Origin: Salvelinus alpinus
Taxonomy: Eukaryota; Chordata; Actinopteri; Salmoniformes; Salmonidae
Assembly: GCF_045679555.1 (NCBI RefSeq)
Contig: NC_092089.1
Location: 4,907,986 to 4,971,985 of the forward strand
Length of the DNA stretch: 64,000 nt
Direction of reading: 5' to 3'
Both the position numbers and the translations under genes were made by a program. Shown one piece after another: positions 45,701 to 57,700 of the stretch. The notes below the pieces were generated by a model, which made no database searches, was not told the origin of the DNA, and was given only the letters and a program-made list of their open reading frames with translations. The number at the start of each line of letters is the position of its first letter. Positions within the stretch are counted from its first letter, which is position 1.

Positions 45701-48700
45701 TCCTGTCTCTCCTCCCCTCCAAAGCGTAACTCGTCTGTCCTGTCTCTCCTCCAAAGCGTAACTCGTCTGTCCTGTCCTCTCCTCCCCCTCCAAAGCGTAA
45801 CTCGTCTGTCCTGTCTCTCCTCCCCTCCAAAGCGTAACTCGTCTGTCCTGTCTCTCCTCCCCTCCAAAGCGTAACTCGTCTGTCCTGTCTCTCCTCCCCT
45901 CCAAAGCGTAACTCGTCTGTCCTGTCTCTCCTCCCCTCCAAAGCGTAACTCGTCTGTCCTGTCTCTCCTCCTCTCAGGTGTGTACTCCACAGCGGAGGTC
46001 CCAGCCGGCTCAGTTCTGGGTCTGACGGTGGATGACCCCAGATTGACCTTACCAAACAAGAGAAGCAAGGCCGTGTCCGACTTCAGGAAGGCACAAGGTA
46101 ACCTCTGAGCCAGTAGCCATGGCAACCTCTGAGCCAGTAGCCATGGCAACCTCTGAGCCAGTAGCCATGGTAACCTCTGAGCCAGTAGCCATGGCAACCT
46201 CTGAGCCAGTAGCCATGGTAACCTCTGAGCCAGTAGCCATGGCAACCTCTGAGCCAGTAGCCATGGCAACCTCTGAGCCAGTAGCCATGGCAACCTCTGA
46301 GCCAGTAGCCATGGTAACCTCTGAGCCAGTAGCCATGGCAACCTCTGAGCCAGTAGCCATGGTAACCTCCGAGCCAGTAGCCATGGTAACCTCTGAGCCA
46401 GGAGCCAGGGTGGGGTGGTTCAGACAGGTCCGATATAGTTTACATTACATCATTATTCTCCTTTAGGGTGATTCTACCTGGGTCATGCTCAGAACACAAC
46501 CTTTTCAATCAGAGTGAAACTGTGAAGTAGCCTACTACCTAATATTCAATAAGAACGCATGCAAGAAAGTATAGTAGATTGTTCCCTGCTGAACAGGACC
46601 CTGTGTTTGTGAATGTGATGGTTATAGGTCCTGAGGCTTTGTGGGTAGGGAGGTTCTGTGGGTCATTCTCTGGTCTTCTGGTTGTGGTACTTCTCTGGTC
46701 CTGTCTGAGGGCTGGTTGTGGTACTTCTCTGGTCCTGTCTGAGGGCTGGTTGTGGTACTTCTCTGGTCCTGTCTGAGGGCTGGTTGTGGTACTTCTCTGG
46801 TCCTGTCTGAGGGCTGGTTGTGGTACTTCTCTGGTCCTGTCTGAGGGTTGGTTGTGGTACTTCTCTGGTCCTGTCTGAGGGCTGGTTGTGGTACTTCTCT
46901 GGTCCTGTCTGAGGGCTGGTTGTGGTACTTCTCTGGTCCTGTCTGAGGGCTGGTTGTGGTACTTCTCTGGTCCTGTCTGAGGGCTGGTTGTGGTACTTCT
47001 CTGGTCCTGTCTGAGGGCTGGTTGTGGTACTTCTCTGGTCCTGTCTGAGGGCTGGTTGTGGTACTTCTCTGGTCCTGTCTGAGGGCTGGTTGTGGTACTT
47101 CTCTGGTCCTGTCTGAGGGCTGGTTGTGGTACTTCTCTGGTCCTGTCTGAGGGCTGGTTGTGGTACTTCTCTGGTCCTGTCTGAGGGCTGGTTGTGGTAC
47201 TTCTCTGGTCCTGTCTGAGGGCTGGTTGTGGTACTTCTCTGGTCCTGTCTGAGGGCTGGTTGTGGTACTTCTCTGGTCCTGTCTGAGGGCTGGTTGTGGT
47301 ACTTCTCTGGTCCTGTCTGAGGGCTGGTTGTGGTACTTCTCTGGTCCTGTCTGAGGGCTGGTTGTGGTACTTCTCTGGTCCTGTCTGAGGGCTGGTTGTG
47401 GTACTTCTCTGGTCCTGTCTGAGGGTTGGTTGTGGTACTTCTCTGGTCCTGTCTGAGGGCTGGTTGTGGTACTTCTCTGGTCCTGTCTGAGGGCTGGTTG
47501 TGGTACTTCTCTGGTCCTGTCTGAGGGCTGGTTGTGGTACTTCTCTGGTCCTGTGCTCCTGGGGAGCCTCTGCTCGTCCATGCAGATGTCCCAGGTTCGA
47601 ATCCTGGCAGGACCCTGTGCTCAGACCACGCCCTCAGAGGTTCACACCCACTTCCTTATTTACCTTTTTAGTACCTGGCTGGGGGTTGCATCACCCACTT
47701 CCTTATTTACCTTTTTAGTACCTGGCTGGGGGTTACATCACCCACTTCCTTATTTACCTTTTAGTACCTGGCTGGGGGTTGCATCACTCACTTCCTTATT
47801 TACCTTTTTAGTACCTGGCTGGGGGTTGCATCACCCACTTCCTTATTTACCTTTTAGTGCCTGGCTGGGGGTTGCATCACCCACTTCCTTATTTACCTTT
47901 TAGTACCTGGCTGGGGGTTGCATCACCCACTTCCTTATTTACCTTTTAGTACCTGGCTGGGAGTTACATCACCCACTTCCTTATTTACCTTTTAGTACCT
48001 GGCTGGGGGTTGTATCACCCACTTCCTTATTTACCTTTTAGTACCTGGCTGGGGGTTACATCACCCACTTCCTTATTTACCTTTTAGTACCTGGCTGGGG
48101 GTTGCATCACCCACTTCCTTATTTACCTTTTAGTACCTGGCTGGGGGTTGCATCACTCACTTCCTTATTTACCTTTTAGTACCTGGCTGGGGGTTGCATC
48201 TCCCACTTCCTTATTTACCTTTTAGTGCCTGGCTGGGGTTTACATCACCCACTTCCGTATTTACCTTTTAGTGCCTGGCTGGGGGTTGCATCACCCACTT
48301 CCTTATTTACCTTTTAGTGCCTGGCTGGGGGTTGCATCACCCACTTCCTTATTTACCTTTTAGTACCTGGCTGGGGGTTGCATCACCCACTTCCTTATTT
48401 ACCTTTTAGTACCTGGCTGGGGGTTGCATCACCCACTTCCTTATTTACCTTTTAGTACCTGGCTGGGAGTTACATCACCCACTTCCTTATTTACCTTTTC
48501 GTACCTGGCTGGGGGTTGCATCACCCACTTCCTTATTTACCTTTTAGTACCTGGCTGGGGGTTGCATCTCCCACTTCCTTATTTACCTTTTTAGTACCTG
48601 GCTGGGGGTTACATCACCCACTTCCTTCTTTACCTTTTAGTACCTGGCTGGGGGTTGCATCACTCACTTCCTTATTTACCTTTTTAGTACCTGGCTGGGG

Positions 48701-51700
48701 GTTGCATCACCCACTTCCTTATTTACCTTTTAGTGCCTGGCTGGGGGTTGCATCACCCACTTCCTTATTTACCTTTTAGTGCCTGGCTGGGGGTTGCATC
48801 ACCCACTTCCTTATTTACCTTTTAGTACCTGGCTGGGGGTTGCATCACCCACTTCCTTATTTACCTTTTAGTACCTGGCTGGGGGTTGCATCACCCACTT
48901 CCTTATTTACCTTTTAGTACCTGGCTGGGAGTTACATCACCCACTTCCTTATTTACCTTTTAGTACCTGGCTGGGGGTTGCATCACCCACTTCCTTATTT
49001 ACCTTTTAGTACCTGGCTGGGGGTTGCATCACCCACTTCCTTATTTACCTTTTAGTGCCTGGCTGGGGGTTGTATCACCCACTTCCTTATTTACCTTTTA
49101 GTACCTGGCTGGGGGTTACATCACCCACTTCCTTATTTACCTTTTAGTACCTGGCTGGGGGTTGCATCACCCACTTCCTTATTTACCTTTTAGTACCTGG
49201 CTGGGGGTTGCATCACTCACTTCCTTATTTACCTTTTAGTACCTGGCTGGGGGTTGCATCTCCCACTTCCTTATTTACCTTTTAGTGCCTGGCTGGGGTT
49301 TACATCACCCACTTCCGTATTTACCTTTTAGTGCCTGGCTGGGGGTTGCATCACCCACTTCCTTATTTACCTTTTAGTACCTGGCTGGGGGTTGCATCAC
49401 CCACTTCCTTATTTACCTTTTAGTACCTGGCTGGGGGTTGCATCACCCACTTCCTTATTTACCTTTTAGTACCTGGCTGGGAGTTACATCACCCACTTCC
49501 TTATTTACCTTTTAGTACCTGGCTGGGGGTTGCATCACCCACTTCCTTATTTACCTTTTAGTACCTGGCTGGGGGTTGCATCTCCCACTTCCTTATTTAC
49601 CTTTTTAGTACCTGGCTGGGGGTTACATCACCCACTTCCTTATTTACCTTTTAGTACCTGGCTGGGGGTTGCATCACTCACTTCCTTATTTACCTTTTTA
49701 GTACCTGGCTGGGGGTTGCATCACCCACTTCCTTATTTACCTTTTAGTGCCTGGCTGGGGGTTGCATCACCCACTTCCTTATTTACCTTTTAGTACCTGG
49801 CTGGGGGTTGCATCACCCACTTCCTTATTTACCTTTTAGTACCTGGCTGGGGGTTGCATCACCCACTTCCTTATTTACCTTTTAGTACCTGGCTGGGAGT
49901 TACATCACCCACTTCCTTATTTACCTTTTAGTACCTGGCTGGGGGTTGCATCACCCACTTCCTTATTTACCTTTTAGTACCTGGCTGGGGGTTGCATCAC
50001 CCACTTCCTTATTTACCTTTTAGTACCTGGCTGGGGGTTACATCACCCACTTCCTTATTTACCTTTTAGTACCTGGCTGGGGGTTGCATCACCCACTTCC
50101 TTATTTACCTTTTAGTACCTGGCTGGGGGTTGCATCACTCACTTCCTTATTTACCTTTTAGTACCTGGCTGGGGGTTGCATCTCCCACTTCCTTATTTAC
50201 CTTTTAGTGCCTGGCTGGGGTTTACATCACCCACTTCCGTATTTACCTTTTAGTGCCTGGCTGGGGGTTGCATCACCCACTTCCTTATTTACCTTTTAGT
50301 GCCTGGCTGGGGGTTGCATCACCCACTTCCTTATTTACCTTTTAGTACCTGGCTGGGGGTTGCATCACCCACTTCCTTATTTACCTTTTAGTACCTGGCT
50401 GGGGGTTGCATCACCCACTTCCTTATTTACCTTTTAGTACCTGGCTGGGAGTTACATCACCCACTTCCTTATTTACCTTTTAGTACCTGGCTGGGGGTTG
50501 CATCACCCACTTCCTTATTTACCTTTTAGTACCTGGCTGGGGGTTGCATCACCCACTTCCTTATTTACCTTTTAGTGCCTGGCTGGGGGTTGTATCACCC
50601 ACTTCCTTATTTACCTTTTAGTACCTGGCTGGGGGTTACATCACCCACTTCCTTATTTACCTTTTAGTACCTGGCTGGGGGTTGCATCACCCACTTCCTT
50701 ATTTACCTTTTAGTACCTGGCTGGGGGTTGCATCACTCACTTCCTTATTTACCTTTTAGTACCTGGCTGGGGGTTGCATCACTCACTTCCTTATTTACCT
50801 TTTAGTACCTGGCTGGGGGTTGTATCACCCACTTCCTTATTTACCTTTTAGTACCTGGCTGGGGGTTGCATCACCCACTTCCTTATTTACCTTTTAGTAC
50901 CTGGCTGGGAGTTACATCACCCACTTCCTTATTTACCTTTTAGTACCTGGCTGGGGGTTGCATCACCCACTTCCTTATTTACCTTTTAGTACCTGGCTGG
51001 GGGTTGCATCACCCACTTCCTTATTTACCTTTTAGTGCCTGGCTGGGGGTTGTATCACCTACTTCCTTATTTACCTTTTAGTACCTGGCTGGGGGTTGCA
51101 TCACTCACTTCCTTATTTACTGGGTGCAGGCCTATAGAGCTACGAGGTGAAGCAGTAGATGTTGCCAACTAGTTGTGTGCTTCCTCTGGCCGACTCGACG
51201 TAGTTTGGTGACTCTCCTGAGCACCTGGTCATACGGCAGTATGCCCTCTGTCATGTTGTTTCAGGAGTGAACGAGAAGAGGAGGAGGGAACTGATGTTAA
51301 AGGGGATCCCTGAACCCCTCAGCCAGAGTTCCCTGTGGGACCGGTCTGTCCGCGACAACGTCACACACAACAAGATGACAGACCAGGTACTGAACCATAG
51401 CACCATGTCTGTTAATATATCATTAATAAATGTGTCCCTCAGGAGACTATCCAGGAAGAAGAATATATTTTCCTCGTGTTTGATTGTTCTTCAGGAATCC
51501 ATCCTGCTGTTTAATTGAATCCTTGACTGTGTTTGTATCCAGGTTTATATCCAATTGGCAACAGATGTTCATGTGAATAAAAAATTAAAATAAAATCGGC
51601 ATTAAAACAATATGCACATTTTCCCACCAGATGTATTTCCATCACATTGACTTGTTTCAGGTTAAAGGCTGTGTGTGATGACGTAGTGCACATAAAAATA

Positions 51701-54700
51701 CCTTCTGTTGTTAAATTCCCTCATAAATAAACAATACAAGTTAGATGGGTTTCCATCGCATTCACAGAAACTGTTTCCTGTCAGGTTCTGGAGCATTCAC
51801 AGAAACTGTTTTCTGTCAGGTTCTGGAGCATTCACAGAAACTGTTTTCTGTCAGGTTCTGGAGCATTCACAGAAACTGTTTCCTGTCAGGTTCTGGAGCA
51901 TTCACAGAAACTGTTTCCTGTCAGGTTCTGGAGCATTCACAGAAACTGTTTCCTGTCAGGTTCTGAAGCATTCACAGAAACTGTTTCCTGTCAGGTTCTG
52001 GAGCATTCACAGAAACTGTTTCCTGTCAGGTTCTGGAGCATTCACAGAAACTGTTCCCTGTCAGGTTCTGGAGCATTCACAGAAACTGTTTCCTGTCAGG
52101 TTCTGGAGCATTCACAGAAACTGTTTCCTGTCAGGTTCTGGAGCATTCTCTATAGACAACAGTTCACTGTCAGGTTCTGGAGCATTCTCTCAAGACAACA
52201 GTTCACTGACAGGTTCTGGAGCATTCTCTATAGACAACAGTTCACTGACAGGTTCTAGAGCATTCTCTCTAGACAACAGTTCACTGACAGGTTCTGGAGC
52301 ATTCTCTCTAGACAACAGTTCACTGTCAGGTTCTGGAGCATTCTCTCTAGACAACAGTTCACTGTCAGGTTCTGGAGCATTCTCTATAGACAACAGTTCA
52401 CTGTCAGGTTCTGGAGCATTCTCTCTTGACAACAGTTCACTGTCAGGTTCTGGAGCATTCTCTCTAGACAACAGTTCACTGTCAGGTTCTGGAGCATTCT
52501 CTCTAGACAACAGTTCACGGTCAGGTTCTGGAGCATTCTCTCTAGACAACAGTTCACTGTCAGGTTCTGGAGCATTCTCTCTAGACAACAGTTCACTGTC
52601 AGGTTCTGGAGCATTCTCTCTAGACAACAGTTCACTGACAGGTTCTGGAGCATTCTCTCTAGACAACAGTTCACTGACAGGTTCTGGAGCATTCTCTCTA
52701 GACAACAGTTCACTGACAGGTTCTGGAGCATTCTCAGAAACTGTTTCCTGTCAGGTTCTGGAGCATTCACAGAAACTGTTTCCTGTCAGGTTCTGGCGCA
52801 TTCACAGAAACTGTTTCCTGTCAGGTTCTGGAGCATTCTCTCTAGACAACAGTTCACTGTCAGGTTCTGGAGCATTCTCTCTAGACAACAGTTCACTGTC
52901 AGGTTCTGGAGCAGTCTCTCTAGACAACAGTTCACTGTCAGGTTCTGGAGCATTCTCTCTAGACAACAGTTCACTGTCAGGTTCTGGAGCATTCTCTCTA
53001 GACAACAGTTCACTGACAGGTTCTGGAGCATTCTCTCTAGACAACAGTTCACTGACAGGTTCTGGAGCATTCTCTCTAGACAACAGTTCACTGACAGGTT
53101 CTGGAGCATTCTCTCTAGACAACAGTTCACTGACAGGTTCTGGAGCATTCTCTATAGACAACAGTTCACTGACAGGTTCTGGAGCATTCTTTCTAGACAA
53201 CAGTTCACTGTCTGGTTCTGGAGCATTCTCTCTAGACAACAGTTCACTGACAGGTTCTGGAGCATTCTCTCTAGACAACAGTTCACTGTCAGGTTCTGGA
53301 GCATTCTCTCTAGACAACAGTTCACTGACAGGTTCTGGAGCATTCTCTCTAGACAACAGTTCACTGTCAGGTTCTGGAGCATTCTCTCTAGACAACAGTT
53401 CACTGTCAGGTTCTGGAGCATTCTCTCTAGACAACAGATCACTGTCAGGTTCTGGAGCATTCTCTCTAGACAACAGTTCACTATCAGGTTCTGGAGCATT
53501 CTCTCTAGACAACAGTTCACTGTCAGGTTCTGGAACATTCTCTCTAGACAACAGTTCACTGACAGGTTCTGGAGCATTCTCTCTAGACAACAGATCACTG
53601 TCAGGTTCTGGAGCATTCTCCAGGTTTACCACTGGTTAGTACAACGTACCATGTCATGGCCTGACATCATACATTTTACCAACCAAAAAATATCATACCA
53701 TGTCTTAGGAACATTTTTCTGTTGACATTTTGTGAAAATGTATCACACCTGTGGTGATTTATTTTCATACGGTGTAACTTGCATTAAAAACTTTGGATGG
53801 AAACGTGGTTTGTCTCCCATATCCAGTCTTCTCTCTGTCTACAGGAAGTAAACAGACTGCGTAATGATGTTCTGGTCCCAGGCTCCAGACTACCCACCCC
53901 CCTGCAGGGTAGAGTACCCGTCCTACTGGTGCAGCAGTCTGGGAAGAGCCAGGGCACAGAGATGGGGTCCTGGGGGACGGGCTGGGACCTGCTGCTACCC
54001 AAGGCCTGGGGCATGGCCTTCTGGGTCCCTCTGGTATGGACTACACATGCCCTATATAGTGCACTACTGTAGACCAGGACCCAATAGCATCCTATTCCCT
54101 GTATAGTGCACTACTTTAGGCCAGGACCCAATGGCACCCTATTCCCTGTATAGAGCACTACTTTAGACCAGGACCCTATTCCCTATATAGTACACTACTT
54201 TAGACCAGGACCCAACCCTATTCCCTATATAGTGCACTACTGTAGACCAGGGCCCACCCTATTCCCTATATAGTGCACTACTTTAGACCAGGACCCAATG
54301 GCACTCTATTCCCTATATAGTGCACTACTTTAGACCAGGACCCAATGGAACCCTATTCCCTATATAGTGCACTACTTTAGACCAGGACCCAACCCTATTC
54401 CCTATATAGTGCACTACTTTAGACCAGGACCCACCCTATTCCCTATATAGTGCACTACTGTAGACCAAGGCCCACTCTATTCCCTATATAGTGCACTACT
54501 TTAGACCAGGACCCAATGGAACCCTATTCCCTATATAGTGCACTACTTTAGACCAGGACCCAATGGAACCCTATTCCCTATATAGACCAAAGGCCATAGA
54601 ATATGTTGTTATAGTACTTTTTGAGGAGCCCCTCTAAGTAGACAAATGACTAATTACTCCAAACATGTCTGATCGACCTCCTCTCCAGGTAGGTGGAGGA

Positions 54701-57700
54701 GTGGTAACTAAGTAGACACCCTCTCCTTCAGGTTTATAGAGGAGTACGTATCGGAGGGCTGAGGATGAGTCTGAAACACGCACAGAATAAAGGAGAGCCT
54801 CACTTTCCCCACGACTACCCAGACTGCCCTGCAGGAGCACGCTTCCAGGAAGAGCAGGAGGCTGAGCTGCTGGCCAAGTTCAGGAGGTGAGGAGAGGGTC
54901 GGTTTCACCAGGTGTGTTGAGGAGAGGGTCGGTATCACCTGATGTAACTCCAGGTGTGTTGAGGAGAGGGTTGGTATCACCTGATGTAACTCCAGGTGTG
55001 TTGAGGAGAGGGTTGGTATCACCTGATGTAACTCCAGGTGTGTTGAGGAGAGGGTTGGTATCACCTGATGTAACTCCAGGTGTGTTGAGGAGAGGGTCGG
55101 TATCACCTGATGTAACTCCAGGTAAAAGGGGGTGTCTGGTAGTGTTTGATAAAGTCTAACTCACTGTTATTCTGGATGTTCCATACTGTATATAATGGCT
55201 CTCAAACCAACATATTATTAATTCAGGATCTGTGTTAACACTGTTAATATTCAAGTCAGATTACTGATGAGAGTTTAATATAAACTATCCATTGAGTTTC
55301 ATATTTCAACTGAGCTCATTTCATCAAGTGGAGGCTAATGACTGGGTTATATATGAATTGTTACATAAACGGCTGGGTTGCCCCTCGTGCCCTGAAACAG
55401 TTTGACTAGAGCATGACCCTGACCTCTGTAGGCGCCCACCAGCCAAACGGACCAATTACATCAAACATGGCTGCCTGGCTCCGTTCCGTTGTCCCTGGCA
55501 ACAGCTGGTCGAGGAGTGGCAGCTGATTGTGAAGGAGGGAGGAGGAGAGGAGGCTGTTGCAACAATGGAACAGGAAGTGACAACACCCCAGAGGAACTTC
55601 ACAGTCTTGAGGTAGATGCCACTTCTGGATGATACTGTATATACAGTGGGGAGAATAAGTATTTGATACACTGCCGATTTTGCAGGTTTTCCTACTTCCA
55701 AAGCATGTAGACGTCTGTAATTTTTTATCATAGGTACACTTCAACTGTGAGAGACGGAATCTAAAACAAAAATCCAGAAAATCACATTGTATAATTTTTA
55801 AGTAATTAATTTGCATTTTATTGCATGACATAAGTATTTGATCACCTACATTTAAAGTTAATGTTACCGCGGTAGTGGAGACTGCATTCACGGCCAGCGC
55901 TGCATATGTCGGCTCAATGGGAAATAATCTTTCAATTTCTATAGCGCTTCGGCCTTAGACTGAATAGAGTCCTGAATCTGTAGCGCTTCGGCCTTCGACT
56001 GAATAGAGTCCTGAATCTGTAGCGCTTCGGCCTTCGACTGAATAGAGTCCTGAATCTGTAGCGCTTCGGCCTTCGACCGAATAGAGTCCTGAATCTGTAG
56101 CGCTTCGGCCTTCGACCGAATAGAGTCCTGAATCTGTAGCGCTTCGGCCTTCGACTGAATAGAGTCCTGAATCTGTAGCGCTTCGGCCTTCGACCGAATA
56201 GAGTCCTGAATCTGTAGCGCTTCGGCCTTCGACCGAATAGAGTCCTGAATCTGTAGCGCTTCGGCCTTCGACCGAATAGAGTCCTGAATCTGTAGCGCTT
56301 CGGCCTTCGACCGAATAGAGTCCTGAATCTGTAGCGCTTCGGCCTTCGACTGAATAGAGTCCTGAATCTGTAGCGCTTCGGCCTTAGACTGAATAGAGTC
56401 CTGAATCTGTAGCGCTTCGGCCTTCGACTGAATAGAGTCCTGAATCTGTAGCGCTTCGGCCTTCGACTGAATAGAGTCCTGAATCTGTAGCGCTTCGGCC
56501 TTCGACTGAATAGAGTCCTGAATCTGTAGCGCTTCGGCCTTCGACTGAATAGAGTCCTGAATCTGTAGCGCTTCGGCCTTCGACTGAATAGAGTCCTGAA
56601 TCTGTAGCGCTTCGGCCTTCGACTGAATAGAGTCCTGAATCTGTAGCGCTTCGGCCTTCGACTGAATAGAGTCCTGAATCTGTAGCGCTTCGGCCTTCGA
56701 CTGAATAGAGTCCTGAATCTGTAGCGCTTCGGCCTTCGACCGAATAGAGTCCTGAATCTGTAGCGCTTCGGCCTTCGACTGAATAGAGTCCTGAATCTGT
56801 AGCGCTTCGGCCTTAGACTGAATAGAGTCCTGAATCTGTAGCGCTTCGGCCTTAGACTGAATAGAGTCCTGAATCTGTAGCGCTTCGGCCTTCGACTGAA
56901 TAGAGTCCTGAATCTGTAGCGCTTCGGCCTTCGACTGAATAGAGTCCTGAATCTGTAGCGCTTCGGCCTTCGACTGAATAGAGTCCTGAATCTGTAGCGC
57001 TCGGCCTTCGACCAAATCTCGATAGAAAGTGTTTTTCATTATCTCTAATAATAGTTTCCTCTCCTCTGCATAACTTATAGTATTAATTCATAATGTTTTA
57101 ATAATTACATTTCACCTTTTATGAAACCCTTATTGTTGTTTAAATAATGCCTTGCCCTTTTCCCCCCCACAGCGTAGCGTAGTGTCTGACAGCTCTGATG
57201 CATAACCCCTCCCCAGCATACCTTTCATGATGAGAACATCCTGACCCAAATTACTGCCCCACATCAGAGAGATGATCCTCCTAAAATCAGCAGCTTATAG
57301 AGTAATGGCTGACTTCATGAGCTCAGATTGCGTTTTTACTGCGTTTTTGGTGCTGGGAATCACTGGGCGGTTTAATACCATTTAAGACCACTTTGTTGGT
57401 TCACTGAGGATACAAAGTGACTTTCCTAGAAGTAGTGGCCGTATTCTATAAACGCTGAGCCACGATTGGGTTCCGCAGCGTAAACACTGAACCCTAATTG
57501 GTTGTCTCTGTGTTCAACAGGAACAGGAAGTCTCTAAGGCAGCTGTCCGCTTGGTGTCGCCCCACATCCTCTAAATGTCAGAGGGCACGTAACCTGGGAT
57601 CAACACCTCAACTCAACCGTAACGTCGCAGCGTCTCTCCTCTCGGCACACGGCGGCAGCAGCCTTGTGTGGACCCGTCTCTCCCTCGTCACCAAGGGCCA

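Noticed and set aside
42362-46055. Many overlapping long minus-strand frames with [17 protein letters not shown]-like peptides
   Set aside because: They follow the minisatellite in all three phases, have no start context or conserved domain, and lie in POP1 intron 8.
46622-47581. 319-codon minus-strand frame with [20 protein letters not shown] period
   Set aside because: A pure product of the 34-bp array (three units = 102 bp); no gene-like flanks.
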